Shown: in pieces, positions 36,793-46,131 of the stretch
Layout of the letters: every line of letters starts with the position of its first letter
Position numbering within the stretch: position 1 is the first letter of the stretch
From: Paenibacillus macquariensis
Lineage (GTDB): Bacteria; Bacillota; Bacilli; Paenibacillales; Paenibacillaceae
Reading direction: 5' to 3'
DNA: 64,000 bases
NCBI RefSeq assembly: GCF_900156375.1
Contig: NZ_FTNK01000009.1
Span: 124,001-188,000 of the forward strand
Notes under the pieces: model-generated
Databases searched by the model: none
What the model was told of the DNA's origin: nothing
Seen by the model: the letters and a program-made list of their open reading frames with translations, nothing else
Made by a program: the position numbers and the translations under genes

Positions 36793-37455
36793 ATGATCAC
36801 AACAATTAAACGTAAGTCCATAGCACGGTCTATTATGGGTATTTCTATAGTCGTTCTACTTGCAGGCTGTGCCGCGGATAGTAAGTCCAATACAGGTACA
36901 GATCAGCCAGATACGCAACAACAAGAAGATGTGAATAAACCATCCAAGAATGCTAGTACCGAGGGCAATACAGGAACAACGATCCCGGTAAAAGAAGAAA
37001 ACACTAAATTAATTAAAGAGATTTACGAACTCAGTAAGGAAGGCAAAGTACCTGGGGCTGATTTTGTTTCGGGAGTAGATCTTATTGATGAAGTTCACGC
37101 GTCATGGGGAGAACCTGATAAAGCAGTAGGGGCGGGTGATCCTTATGAGGCATACAGTCCAGGTGCAGGTAGAGGTTCATTTGCCTTTGGTATTGGACGT
37201 GGTGAAGTGATCTATGATGTTCGTTCCTTTGGTTCAAGCGAGGGTTCAAAGGTGCAATTTAATCAAATTTCTTTGGCAGATATTACACAAACATTAGGGT
37301 CCCCAAGCGAAACACGTACCAATGGAAATGACGATATTCTCGTCTATAAGGTTGGAGAATATGAATTGAAATTCGTAGGTCCATACGATAAACAAGTGCT
37401 CCACCATATCTCTGTGTATTCACCAAAAGCGGCAGCACCTATGGGTGGGAAATAG
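36793..37455 (+). CDS. DUF4309 (YjgB-like) lipoprotein
   Basis: A 220-residue lipoprotein with lipobox VLLAGC (about residue 26), a Thr/Asp/Gln-rich linker, and a C-terminal DUF4309 domain starting around residue 75 (SKEGKVPGADF). Its typical blocks are WGEPDK and SLADITQTLGSPSE. ATG 36793 has AGGAGG 6 nt upstream, while the ATG at 36790 is too close to it. The family is common in Bacillus and Paenibacillus and has no known function. It is probably surface-exposed. A terminator lies 58 bp downstream. Confidence 0.82.
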   Translation: MITTIKRKSIARSIMGISIVVLLAGCAADSKSNTGTDQPDTQQQEDVNKPSKNASTEGNTGTTIPVKEENTKLIKEIYELSKEGKVPGADFVSGVDLIDEVHASWGEPDKAVGAGDPYEAYSPGAGRGSFAFGIGRGEVIYDVRSFGSSEGSKVQFNQISLADITQTLGSPSETRTNGNDDILVYKVGEYELKFVGPYDKQVLHHISVYSPKAAAPMGGK

Positions 37456-37510
37456 GCAACATCGAATACTTGAGTTATGTTCGACAGACATTCATGATTC
37501 AATAGTAAAA

Positions 37511-37545
37511 GATAATCCCCATTCCTCTTGGAGTGGGGATTTGTT
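37511..37545 (+). terminator. Terminator after the DUF4309 gene
   Basis: AATCCCCA and TGGGGATT form a hairpin with a 12-base loop, followed by TTGTT. Confidence 0.75.
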
Positions 37546-37704
37546 GATATGGATTTATAATCCAGGTGTTGTTGACTGAATGGACACATATTGCAGAAAT
37601 GAGAGGATAAGGTCACCCCGAAAGATGTAGTAAGGTACCCTGAATGTTATACTAAACAAAAGAGTTCTGGAAGTTAGAATGGTTAGAATCGGGGAGAGAT
37701 CAGT

Positions 37705-38946
37705 ATGGATAACACGAACATCGAAGAATTGACCAAGAAGGCGGAAGCGTTCATCGAACTTCTGTATGCCGAGTTGGATAAGTCGGAAGAAGAGACGGAG
37801 AACCGTCTTATTTCTGTTCGCGAACAAATAAATAACTTGGGTAGTTATCTTCATACAGAGGAAGAGCTGGTACATGGAGCTCGAATGGCGTGGCGTCATA
37901 ATAGTCGCTGCATCGGTCGTCTGTTCTGGGACAAGCTTGAGGTGATCGACGCACGTCAAGCGGAAAACGAGGATCAGATAGCGGAAGCTTTGTTGCAACA
38001 CGTGGAAAGAGCAAATAATGGTGGTCGTATTCGCCCTGTATTAACGGTATTCCGTAGTGCCGAAGACGAATCGCAGCGTATCCGTGTGTGGAACCATCAA
38101 CTGATTCGTTATGCCGGTTATCCAAGCATCGATGGGTCTGCGCGTTCAGGAGATCCAGCGTCTGATCACTTCACCCGTGTATGTCAGCAACTTGGATGGC
38201 AAGGAACAGGTGGGAATTACGATGTGTTACCGCTTGTTGTCGGTATCGGGGATGGAGAACCCCGCTTGTTTCCCATACCTACAGACTTGATTCAGGAGGT
38301 ACACTTAAGTCATCCCGAGATTGAACGGTTTCCTGAGCTTCAGCTTCGCTGGTATTCTGTACCCATCATTTCGGATATGCAGCTTGAGATTGGCGGCATT
38401 TTGTACACGGCTGCTCCATTTAATGGTTGGTATATGGAGACTGAAATTGGCTCACGTAATCTAGGTGATACCGGACGCTATAACCTTCTACCAGAAGTTG
38501 CAGATCTAATGGGTCTAGATCGCTCCACGAACACGACGTTGTGGAAGGACCGAGCACTTCTGGAGCTGAACCGTGCGGTGCTTCATTCGTTCAAGCAAGC
38601 AGGAGTCAGCATTGTCGACCATCATACGGCAGCAGATCAATTCGTTCGCTTTCAACAACAAGAAGAGGAACGGGGACGTGAGGTATCAAGCCGTTGGTCG
38701 TGGCTTATTCCGCCGATGTCACCGTCCGCTACGCCAATCTGGCACGATCAATCTTTGATGGAGCTTGACCTGAGTCCGCAATTTCTTTATCAAAGTCCTG
38801 CCTATCAAGGTTGGCTAGAAGCGTTGGATGGTCCACTGAAATCGGCTGATAGCGAGCTTATCTCTCCTTCATGTGACAGTGATAGCAAGGAGACGACTAC
38901 GGTCTCGTTGCCTGAAATGGCGTGTCCTTTTCACCATAAGATGTAA
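37705..38946 (+). CDS. nos: Bacterial nitric oxide synthase, oxygenase domain
   Basis: A 413-residue heme thiolate enzyme that oxidises arginine to citrulline and NO using electrons from a separate reductase. The family core is intact: heme ligand Cys at about residue 69 in NSRCIGRLFW, the arginine-binding region FNGWYMETEIGSRNL, and the pterin-side WSWLIPPMSPSATPIWH block. It has no reductase domain, as in other bacterial NOS. It is somewhat longer than the roughly 360 residues of B. subtilis Nos, with a C-terminal tail after the core that ends MACPFHHKM. GGGGAGAG precedes the ATG. It stands alone between a terminator and a convergent gene. Confidence 0.95.
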   Translation: MDNTNIEELTKKAEAFIELLYAELDKSEEETENRLISVREQINNLGSYLHTEEELVHGARMAWRHNSRCIGRLFWDKLEVIDARQAENEDQIAEALLQHVERANNGGRIRPVLTVFRSAEDESQRIRVWNHQLIRYAGYPSIDGSARSGDPASDHFTRVCQQLGWQGTGGNYDVLPLVVGIGDGEPRLFPIPTDLIQEVHLSHPEIERFPELQLRWYSVPIISDMQLEIGGILYTAAPFNGWYMETEIGSRNLGDTGRYNLLPEVADLMGLDRSTNTTLWKDRALLELNRAVLHSFKQAGVSIVDHHTAADQFVRFQQQEEERGREVSSRWSWLIPPMSPSATPIWHDQSLMELDLSPQFLYQSPAYQGWLEALDGPLKSADSELISPSCDSDSKETTTVSLPEMACPFHHKM

Positions 38947-38971
38947 GTCATGAGCTTGCGCAGCTGTAATT

Positions 38972-39643
38972 TTACAGGTATACCACAGGCTCTTCTTCAG
39001 CTAATAACTTACGTGTAGCTAATGTTCGAATGCTGAAGGCCATGCAGAATTGAGCAGCGTAATAAGTTGTCATGATGAACACACCTGAGAAAGCAATATC
39101 GGACACAAATAGGTTCCATGACAAAATAGAGTCTGAGATCGCAAACAAAATACTTCCGATGATTGCCCATAGGTGACCTGTCATAATCGCAGACCACATC
39201 ATCAAGGAAATCACGCTAACATACAGAAGAACAGGAATGATCAAGGATTCGTTGCTGTCTCGAATCAATGCATGAACAAGCTCCCAACCCATGAATGAAG
39301 CATACACGGCAATCGGAACAATGCTAGCAAATCGAAGCTTCGAGAAGTGCCACTTACTGAGGAATCCCGTCATATAGAATAGATGCCCAACAAGAAATGC
39401 AGATAATCCAACGACGAACCAACTGAGTAGGCCATCGCCTAACATACAGAAGAACAATCCGGTTAATAGCAATAAATGATGGCGCTTTCTAATTCTAGGA
39501 ATTTGAAAGTATGCATACATGATAATGAGCCACATCGGAATTAACTTGAACAGCATTTTGAGCGCGTGTGGATCCGATGGAATAACGAAAATGTAGAGTG
39601 TACTCATAAGTACAATAAGGACAGGTAATAGATACTTCTTCAA
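38972..39643 (-). CDS. YhhN/TMEM86-family membrane protein
   Basis: About 223 residues with 7-8 predicted membrane segments, in the YhhN family, which includes the lysoplasmalogenase TMEM86. A conserved-looking GDGLLSW lies early and FAISDSILSWN later. TTG 39643 is chosen because AAGGAG lies 8 nt before it; the longer frame to 39685 overlaps that site. Most bacterial members are uncharacterised, so lysoplasmalogen cleavage is only a family analogy. It is convergent with nos. Confidence 0.8.
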   Translation of the reverse strand: MKKYLLPVLIVLMSTLYIFVIPSDPHALKMLFKLIPMWLIIMYAYFQIPRIRKRHHLLLLTGLFFCMLGDGLLSWFVVGLSAFLVGHLFYMTGFLSKWHFSKLRFASIVPIAVYASFMGWELVHALIRDSNESLIIPVLLYVSVISLMMWSAIMTGHLWAIIGSILFAISDSILSWNLFVSDIAFSGVFIMTTYYAAQFCMAFSIRTLATRKLLAEEEPVVYL

Positions 39644-39898
39644 AGTATGTGCTCCTTTTTCATTCAAATGAAGGCTATTGTCCAATATATCACAATTCCT
39701 CTAACTTTATTTGAAGTTAGAGGTTTTTTTGATCTGGATATGATTCTACTAGCAATATCGACGATATTCCCTACGCTATTCTTAATGAACTGTGAGTTGA
39801 ATCATATGATCATAGTTCTTGCTATAGTACTGTAAAAGGTAATCTTTAAATCAATATAACCAAAGATTCGTAGTCATATCATGAAAGAGGTGTTCATA

Positions 39899-40858
39899 TT
39901 GGAGCTTCCGATATTACAATTTGGCCATATTAAATCAAGAGTACCCATCATGCAGGGGGGGATGGGTGTCGGAATTTCCTTGAGTGGTCTAGCCGCGGCT
40001 GTAGCTAATGCGGGTGGGATCGGCACCATTTCAGGTACAGGCATCACGATAGAAGAATTAAGATTACATATTCGCAAAGCGCGAGAAGAGTCCAAGGAAC
40101 GAATGGGATATATCGGAGTTAATGTTTTGTTTGCTGTTAAAGATTTCGCTGAAAAAATGCAGGCGGCCTTAGAAGAAAAGGTGGATTTCATCATTTCCGG
40201 AGCGGGTATATCAAGAGATATGTATGCATGGGGTAAAGCGCATAATACACCGGTCATTTCAATTGTCTCATCTGCCAAAGTAGCAAGACTATCTGAGAGA
40301 TTAGGGGCTTCTGCTGTGGTTGTGGAAGGATTCGAAGCGGGAGGTCACTTGGGAACAGATCGGCCATTATTTGATATACTCCCGGAGGTTGTGGAGGCTG
40401 TTAATATTCCGGTTATCGCAGCAGGTGGCATCATGACAGGAGAAGATATCGCTAAGGCGATGGGATTAGGTGCATCTGGTGTTCAGATCGGAACACATTT
40501 TGTAGCTAGTCACGAATGTGACGCCCCAGAAGCTTTCAAACAGATGTATGTGAATACCAAGCAGGACGATACGATCTTAGTTAAGACTACGGTGGGATTA
40601 CACGGAAGAGCGATAAAGAATCGATTGACAGATCTTATAAGCAACGAGGAGACGAAATTGCGCATAAAGAAATGCCATAAATGCCTGAAGATATGCTCGT
40701 TTCGTTTCTGCACTATGGAGGCCTTGAATAACGCCATTATTGGCGATGTAGAGAATGGGCTGATTTTTGCCGGTTCAAGGGTGCATGAGATCAAAGAAAT
40801 TAGAAGTGTTCAACAAATTATAGATAAGCTTATGGATGAATATGAAGAAGTAAGATAA
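39899..40858 (+). CDS. Nitronate monooxygenase-like FMN enzyme
   Basis: About 319 residues with the TIM-barrel of the 2-nitropropane dioxygenase family. Landmarks are PIMQGGMGVGISLSGLA (about 15-31), the flavin region AVVVEGFEAGGHLGTDRP with its catalytic His, and AAGGIMTGEDIAKAMGLGA. A cysteine cluster CHKCLKIC...C (about residues 259-271) lies near the C-terminus. TTG 39899 with AGAGGTG is preferred over ATG 39881. It oxidises toxic nitronates or may serve as a quinone reductase, which some relatives do. A terminator follows. Confidence 0.86.
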   Translation: MELPILQFGHIKSRVPIMQGGMGVGISLSGLAAAVANAGGIGTISGTGITIEELRLHIRKAREESKERMGYIGVNVLFAVKDFAEKMQAALEEKVDFIISGAGISRDMYAWGKAHNTPVISIVSSAKVARLSERLGASAVVVEGFEAGGHLGTDRPLFDILPEVVEAVNIPVIAAGGIMTGEDIAKAMGLGASGVQIGTHFVASHECDAPEAFKQMYVNTKQDDTILVKTTVGLHGRAIKNRLTDLISNEETKLRIKKCHKCLKICSFRFCTMEALNNAIIGDVENGLIFAGSRVHEIKEIRSVQQIIDKLMDEYEEVR

Positions 40859-40891
40859 TGAAGCAGCGCTAGTATCAAGCGAGTCTAATGA

Positions 40892-40920
40892 CAGCACCTA
40901 CGTTTTGATGTAGGTGTTTT
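40892..40920 (+). terminator. Terminator after the nitronate monooxygenase gene
   Basis: CACCTAC and GTAGGTG form a hairpin, followed by TTTTT. Confidence 0.75.
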
Positions 40921-41013
40921 TGTGTTGCATTCATCGGATGTGCTATCCAAATTTTCCTTTGGCTAATCCAGCAGATCATCGGTTACGTTAATAGTAGAAT
41001 GTTGTGTATGATA

Positions 41014-41054
41014 AGATATTTTCAATAAATGGATATCTAAAATATAAGTATTTT
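41014..41054. promoter_or_regulatory. AT-rich palindromes before the MarR/SDR unit
   Basis: AGATAT (41014) and ATATCT (41033) form a spaced dyad, and AAAATATAAGTATTTT (41039-41054) is a near-palindrome. They could be MarR operators in the 340-bp gap 40859-41200, which otherwise holds only the terminator above. Confidence 0.3.
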
Positions 41055-41200
41055 ACTACTAAACGTTTTAATGTTAAGATGTTATGGTATTGGACAATAA
41101 GGAGATGATTTATTAAGCGGATTTGGATTATGATGCGTCCTTCAACATCTTGTTCTACAGGACAAACCATGGATTTCACCCGACTATAAAGGAGACTACT

Positions 41201-41635
41201 TTGGGACAAACCGATATTTTTAAGTTGATACGTTCAGGAGAATTGTTTACGAATGAAGCGATTATTCGCTGGATGAAGTCTTTTGATTACAATATAGGGA
41301 TTTCCCCGGTTCTCGTGTTAACTGAATTGAAATTAAGGGGTACCCAAAAACATACTACTTTATCGAAGAAGTTGGGATACTCACCGGGTGCAATAACCAG
41401 TATTGCAGATCGCCTCATTAAATTAGGTCTTGCGGAGCGGAAGTATAACGAGAATGATCGACGGAATGTGTTTCTATCGATTACAGACAAGGGTTTAGAG
41501 GTACAGCAACAAGCGATTCAAAAAGGGCGAGAACTGCATGTTGAATTGTTCAAGGTACTTAGCGAGGAAGAAGTGCAGCAGCTCATCAATATCTATGCGA
41601 AGTTATTAAAGAACTTTGATCATAATGAAGAATAA
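41201..41635 (+). CDS. MarR family regulator
   Basis: A 144-residue winged-helix regulator. Recognition helix LSKKLGYSPGAITSIADRL and wing NENDRRNVFLSITDKG are classic MarR features. TTG 41201 is preferred: AAAGGAG lies 6 nt upstream, whereas the ATG at 41123 has no site and adds a 26-residue tail that does not look like protein of this family. It sits 59 bp before an SDR gene on the same strand and probably regulates it, with an aromatic or quinone-type ligand typical of the family. Confidence 0.82.
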   Translation: MGQTDIFKLIRSGELFTNEAIIRWMKSFDYNIGISPVLVLTELKLRGTQKHTTLSKKLGYSPGAITSIADRLIKLGLAERKYNENDRRNVFLSITDKGLEVQQQAIQKGRELHVELFKVLSEEEVQQLINIYAKLLKNFDHNEE

Positions 41636-41694
41636 TGATAGTTTTCAATTCATAATTTATCTTATTTAAAAACACAACAAAGGGGTCGACATAA

Positions 41695-42510
41695 ATGGCA
41701 ATGGGAAGAGTAGAAGGAAAAGTTGCATTAGTTACTGGAGGAGCATCAGGTATTGGTTTGGCAACATCGGTATTATTGGCTAAAGAAGGCGCAAAAGTCG
41801 TTATCGGTGATTACAATCTCGATGCTGCGAAAGAAGTCGCACAGGATATTAAAAACCAAGGTTTCGAAGCTACAGCAATATTCTTGGATGCTTCTAAAGA
41901 AGAATCGATCAAAGAAGCTGTTGAATTCACAGTGAAAGAATACGGTACAATTACGATTCTTTATAACAACGTGGGTTCAAGTAATTTGAGAAAAGACCTT
42001 GATGTCGTTAACATCGATTTGGATGAATGGGATCGTCTTATGAATGTAAACGTGAAGAGTGTTCTATTAGGAAGCCGCTTCGCAATTCCACATATGATCA
42101 AAGCAGGTGGAGGTTCTATTATTAATACGGCATCCATGGCTGCGTTCGCTTCAGACTCTGTACGTTCCGCATATGGTGCTTCTAAAGCAGCCGTTGTGCA
42201 GCTTACGAAATATATCGCTACACAGTATGGTAAAGATAATATTCGTTGTAACGGCGTTGCACCAGGTCTAATCTTGACGCCAGCAGCTAAGAATAATATG
42301 TCAGAAGCTTTATTGGATATGTTCATGAAATATAATGCTCTACCTTATCATGGTGAAGCTGATGATATCGGTAATACGGTTCTATTCTTGGCTTCTGATG
42401 AATCTAAATTCATCACAGGACAGACGATTCAAGTTGAGGGCGGACATTATCTTGCTAACCCAACGATTCCAGATTTCAAAGAACTTATGGCGCAAACGCA
42501 ATCTAAATAA
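41695..42510 (+). CDS. Short-chain dehydrogenase/reductase (SDR)
   Basis: A 271-residue classical SDR. The NAD(P)-binding TGGASGIG motif is at about 15-22, the NNVGSS stretch stands in place of the usual NNAG, and catalytic Ser and Tyr-x-x-x-Lys lie in TASMAAFA and YGASKA (about 162-167). It ends in GQTIQVEGGHY. An acidic residue at the end of beta-2 (GDYNLD) favours NAD over NADP. It probably forms a unit with the MarR regulator before it. The substrate is unknown. Confidence 0.9.
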   Translation: MAMGRVEGKVALVTGGASGIGLATSVLLAKEGAKVVIGDYNLDAAKEVAQDIKNQGFEATAIFLDASKEESIKEAVEFTVKEYGTITILYNNVGSSNLRKDLDVVNIDLDEWDRLMNVNVKSVLLGSRFAIPHMIKAGGGSIINTASMAAFASDSVRSAYGASKAAVVQLTKYIATQYGKDNIRCNGVAPGLILTPAAKNNMSEALLDMFMKYNALPYHGEADDIGNTVLFLASDESKFITGQTIQVEGGHYLANPTIPDFKELMAQTQSK

Positions 42511-42523
42511 TTATAGTTCATGA

Positions 42524-42558
42524 CAAGCTTAGGGCTTCATTGCCTTAGGCTTTTTTGT
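42524..42558 (+). terminator. Terminator after the SDR gene
   Basis: AGCTTAGG and CCTTAGGCT pair with one bulge, then a T6 run. Confidence 0.65.
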
Positions 42559-42670
42559 CGTGGATAATTTTATTATTAGTCATTGATTAGCATTCGTTTC
42601 GCTGACATAATTGAAGTCAGAATCATGTAACACTAGAAAATTTCTATGAAAATAGACTAGGGGAGAAACA

Positions 42671-43618
42671 ATGAAAATTGATCGCTTATTGGCGATGACA
42701 ATATTGCTGCTCAACCGTGAACGAGTTAGTGCTAAGGAGTTAGCTGATCGCTTTGAAGTTTCAACCAAGACGATTTACAGAGATATGGAGACATTGAATC
42801 AATCAGGTATTCCTATTGTGGCACATCAAGGGACATCGGGTGGATTCGAGATTATGGAGCGATATACGATTGCTCGCCAGTTCCTAACCCTTAACGAAAT
42901 CAACACGATGGTCTCTGTAGTCAAAGGAATCACTGGGATTGTGGATGACAGTAAGTTTGCTAGTCTTCTTGAGAAGGTTAAGGCGCTACTTAGTAGATCT
43001 GACACTATAAGCACCGAACAATCCACAGCGGGAATTATCTTTGATTTCAACCCATGGGGACAGAGTCCTGCTGAACGAGATAAAGTGAATACATTGAAAC
43101 AGGCGATAGAGGAAACACGCAAGGTAAGCATTCAATATTTGAACATGAATGGACAAGAGAGTAAGAGAGTTGTTGAGCCATCGGCATTAATTCTCAAAGG
43201 ATATGTGTGGTATCTGCATGCATACTGCACACTACGGCAGGATTTCAGGGTGTTTCGGTTATCTCGTATCCATGAGTTGCGGACGTTAATGGAGCAGAGT
43301 GTGCGCCGTGAGACGCCATCCTTAGATGGTTACGTATGGGAGGCGGAGTGGTCGACGGATGTTAGGCATGAGATGATACTAAACTTTCATCGTAAAGTTC
43401 GTTATCGTATCGTTGATTCTTTTGATCCGGAGATGGTCTCTGTACTCGAAGATGGGTCCATTCAAGTGATGGGTGAGTTTGCGGAAGATGATTGGTTCTA
43501 CGGCATGATCTTGAGTTATGGTGAACATGTCAAAGTACAGCATCCGGCTTGTGTAGCGGAGGAAGTCGTGCGACGGGCACAAAGAATTATGGAGCGGTAT
43601 ATTAACGTAGACAGATAG
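42671..43618 (+). CDS. WYL-domain HTH regulator (YobV-like)
   Basis: A 315-residue protein with an N-terminal HTH_11 (AKELADRFEVSTKTIYRDME, about 18-37), a WYL domain with VSIQYLNMNGQ and the QDFRVFRLSRIHEL block, and a WCX C-terminal part. GGGGAG precedes the ATG. It is followed after 55 bp by a GyrI-like effector-binding protein. The same pair is yobV-yobU in B. subtilis, where YobU may sense or sequester a ligand for YobV. Confidence 0.88.
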   Translation: MKIDRLLAMTILLLNRERVSAKELADRFEVSTKTIYRDMETLNQSGIPIVAHQGTSGGFEIMERYTIARQFLTLNEINTMVSVVKGITGIVDDSKFASLLEKVKALLSRSDTISTEQSTAGIIFDFNPWGQSPAERDKVNTLKQAIEETRKVSIQYLNMNGQESKRVVEPSALILKGYVWYLHAYCTLRQDFRVFRLSRIHELRTLMEQSVRRETPSLDGYVWEAEWSTDVRHEMILNFHRKVRYRIVDSFDPEMVSVLEDGSIQVMGEFAEDDWFYGMILSYGEHVKVQHPACVAEEVVRRAQRIMERYINVDR

Positions 43619-43673
43619 GTGTCCACTTTTCCAACGTATAATCAATTTATATTCAAGGAAAAGAGGGCGAATC

Positions 43674-44153
43674 ATGAATACTTTTACTGTTCAACAACCG
43701 CAAATCACAATAACTGGTGTGAGTGTGCGTACGACGAATGCTGAAGAATTAGGACCGAATGGACAATTATCGAAGCTATGGGATACATACTTTCAGAGTA
43801 ACTTGGGATCACAGAAGGGGATCAATAACCCTCATCTTATCTATGCCTTATACACCGATTATGAAAGTGATGCATCGGGCGCATATACCGTTGTAATAGG
43901 GCATGAAGTGGGTGAGGATGGCCTTGCTGATAACAACGATCATCCTATGGTCATACCAGAGAGTAAGTATCTCGTCTTTACGACAAACAAGGGTCCAGTG
44001 TATGAAGTGGTCGCGCAATGCTGGGGAGAGATTTGGTCTTATTTCAAAGAATCAGAGGAAGTAAGAACCTTCACTGGAGATTATGAGCTTTATGATGCTG
44101 GGAACTTTGACCCAACCCATGCGGTAGTGCAAATTTATATTGCGATTCAATAA
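43674..44153 (+). CDS. GyrI-like effector-binding protein (YobU-like)
   Basis: A 159-residue protein of the AraC-effector-binding (GyrI-like) fold, with no HTH. It begins with the strand QQPQITITGVSVRTTN and carries the LWDTYF helix and VYEVVAQCWGEIWSYF stretch typical of the fold, whose pocket binds cationic or aromatic drugs. GAGGGCG precedes the ATG. It forms a unit with the WYL regulator upstream and is followed by a strong terminator shared with the convergent efflux pump at 44229, which might export a ligand it binds. Confidence 0.85.
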   Translation: MNTFTVQQPQITITGVSVRTTNAEELGPNGQLSKLWDTYFQSNLGSQKGINNPHLIYALYTDYESDASGAYTVVIGHEVGEDGLADNNDHPMVIPESKYLVFTTNKGPVYEVVAQCWGEIWSYFKESEEVRTFTGDYELYDAGNFDPTHAVVQIYIAIQ

Positions 44154-44168
44154 TGATTTAAAATAAGG

Positions 44169-44204
44169 CAAAGACCCAGCTTCTACACCGAAGCTGGGTC
44201 TTCA
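44169..44204. terminator. Bidirectional terminator between yobU-like gene and efflux pump
   Basis: AAGACCCAGCTTC and GAAGCTGGGTCTT form a perfect 13-bp stem around a 7-base loop. Confidence 0.9.
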
Positions 44205-44228
44205 TATTGTTGCATGATATAACTAGGA

Positions 44229-45431
44229 TCACACCTTAACTTCCTTACGCTCTACGATATAACACGCTATTCCAAGAATTAGACCTAGACCAACAAGGAT
44301 TGCCCCAACCCAAGGAAGCGATGTAATGGCTAGATGTGTAATGACCCAACCACCAATGAAAGCTCCTGATGCATTCCCTAGATTACCCGCTGAATGGCTA
44401 GAGGTAGAAGCAAGTGCGGGCGCGTCCTGAGCCAAGCTCATAATCCGCACCTGAAGTCCCGGCATGACTGCAAAGGAAGCAACACCCCACAAGAAAATCG
44501 TCGCTACGGCAGCAATGGGACTATGAACCGTGAAGGTGAAGATCGTTAAGATGATGGCTACCGAGAAGTAAAGCCCCAATATGGACGGCATCAATTTCCA
44601 GTCCGCAAGCTTACCACCCAAGATATTGCCGATGGTCACACCACAGCCGAATAGAACGAGAATCCAAGTTACACTATGTTCAGCAAATCCGCTGACCTCT
44701 TGAAGCAGTGGGTTAATATACGTAAATACCGTGAATAAACTGGCGTTACCTAATGCTCCAATTAGTAGATATAGAAGTAACTTCGGTTTGGCCAAAGCAG
44801 ATATTTGCTGTTTGATACTGGCCGGTTTATCTTGGCGGATTTGTGGAATAAAGATAATGATACCAATCAGTGCTATTACACCCATGATTGCAATAGCGCC
44901 AAATGATGACCTCCAACCCATATGTTGTCCTATAAAAGTACCAAGTGGTACACCAACAATATTTGCTATGGTTAAGCCAGCCATCATAATGGATACAGCT
45001 CCGGCTCGCTTATTCGGCTGGACTAGATTGGATGCAATGACTGCTCCGACGCCAAAGAAAGTCCCATGAGTTAATGCTGTAATCAAGCGAGCTGCCATTA
45101 ACACGGCATAACTCGGAGCAACGACAGAGATAACATTGCCAAGAATGAATAATACCATGAGCAGACATAGGAGCTTCTTTTGTGGAATTCGCTGGGTAAG
45201 GAGCGTTAATATAGGCGCACCAACAGCTACCCCGAGGGCGTACATCGTAATCAGTTGTCCTGCTGTTGGAATGCTAACATTTAAATCCTGAGCCACATTG
45301 GGTAGAAGACCCATAATGACAAATTCAGTCATACCAATGGCAAAAGCACCAACGGTAAGAGATAGGATAGAAATGGGAAACGGCTCTTTTTTTAACGCTG
45401 ATTTCTTAGGAAAGCTTTGAGTTAAATCCAT
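44229..45431 (-). CDS. DHA1-family MFS efflux transporter (AraJ/YdhP-like)
   Basis: A 400-residue MFS protein with 12 segments. It has the DHA1 opening MTEFVIMGLLPNVAQDL, a motif-A-like loop (LTLLTQRIPQKKL), and the motif-C-like AGLTIANIVGVPLGTFIG. The layout resembles AraJ, YdhP and PbuE, which export sugars, drugs or purines. The start is ordinary ATG with only a weak, distant GAAAGG, so the true start could differ. It is convergent with the yobV/yobU-like pair, with the bidirectional terminator between them. Confidence 0.85.
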   Translation of the reverse strand: MDLTQSFPKKSALKKEPFPISILSLTVGAFAIGMTEFVIMGLLPNVAQDLNVSIPTAGQLITMYALGVAVGAPILTLLTQRIPQKKLLCLLMVLFILGNVISVVAPSYAVLMAARLITALTHGTFFGVGAVIASNLVQPNKRAGAVSIMMAGLTIANIVGVPLGTFIGQHMGWRSSFGAIAIMGVIALIGIIIFIPQIRQDKPASIKQQISALAKPKLLLYLLIGALGNASLFTVFTYINPLLQEVSGFAEHSVTWILVLFGCGVTIGNILGGKLADWKLMPSILGLYFSVAIILTIFTFTVHSPIAAVATIFLWGVASFAVMPGLQVRIMSLAQDAPALASTSSHSAGNLGNASGAFIGGWVITHLAITSLPWVGAILVGLGLILGIACYIVERKEVKV

Positions 45432-45654
45432 GCTGTAACGTTCAACCTTTCTTCTGTATGTATTGAAGCTTCATCTCATGATGATGTAGATTCGACAAAT
45501 TGTGATATATCTTAATTATTTAGGTTTATGTATATATTATCAAGGGAAATATTTAAGTAGAACGGTCGGGTGAATCGTAAGGTAGTTGTGCATGGTTTTA
45601 TACTGGGATATGTGATAGAATTTACACCTATATAGAATGAGGAAGTGAGCTATA

Positions 45655-46011
45655 ATGATAAACATAATCGTTCCAGAACCACATGTTAGCATAACTAAAC
45701 AGATTAATCCTGAGCTAAGTAATATTTACGGATTTACTGACTTTCACCTGATTCCGAGAGACATGGGTGGTATCTTTATGTTCTACAACGATCAAGATGA
45801 ATTGTTGTTCGTAGGTAAAGCGAGAAAGCTTAGACCAAGAATTAAGAAACATTTTGAAGATACGGTTTCCGTAATCAAGATGAATAGAGATGAAGTTACT
45901 AAAATTGATGTGTGTCTCATCGGTGATCCTGTTCATAGAGAAATCTATGAAACGTATATCATTAATGAATACAAAGCCAAATACAATATAGACAAAGTAT
46001 TATATAAATAA
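45655..46011 (+). CDS. GIY-YIG-type nuclease-fold protein
   Basis: A 118-residue protein with one GIY-YIG-like domain. The motif appears as GIFMFYN with LLFVGKARKLRPRIKKH, and the later helix carries the acidic residue in HREIYETYIINEYKAKYN. The catalytic Tyr-Tyr pair is altered (IFM-FVG), as in small housekeeping GIY-YIG proteins, so nuclease activity is not sure. AGGAAGTGAG precedes the ATG. It is not part of a mobile intron or restriction system here and is followed by its own terminator. Confidence 0.75.
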   Translation: MINIIVPEPHVSITKQINPELSNIYGFTDFHLIPRDMGGIFMFYNDQDELLFVGKARKLRPRIKKHFEDTVSVIKMNRDEVTKIDVCLIGDPVHREIYETYIINEYKAKYNIDKVLYK

Positions 46012-46025
46012 ATGGATGAATTTAG

Positions 46026-46068
46026 AAGCAATAAGTGTCGTCAAGTGTGACTGCTTGTTGCTTTTTTG
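46026..46068 (+). terminator. Terminator after the GIY-YIG gene
   Basis: AGCAATAAG and CTTGTTGCT form a stem with one mismatch, then TTTTTT. Confidence 0.75.
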
Positions 46069-46109
46069 GTCGCTATAAAGCGGCAGAGCTTAATTGATCT
46101 TATATAAAA

Positions 46110-46123
46110 TAAAGGCGCTTACA
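46110..46123. promoter_or_regulatory. Possible cre site (CcpA) upstream of the PTS promoter
   Basis: TAAAGGCGCTTACA resembles the CcpA consensus TGWAANCGNTNWCA with two mismatches and lies just before the likely -35. Confidence 0.3.
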
Positions 46124-46131
46124 TTTTGTTG

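Noticed and set aside
41123..41200. Longer start for the MarR gene
   Set aside because: There is no ribosome binding site, and a TTG with AAAGGAG at 6 nt gives the normal MarR length.
44229..45431. MFS pump as part of the iron island
   Set aside because: It lies 15 kb away, has no Fur box, and is beside the yobV/yobU-like pair.
45655..46011. GIY-YIG protein as a homing endonuclease or mobile element
   Set aside because: It is a short stand-alone gene with no intron, intein or repeat around it and altered motif residues.
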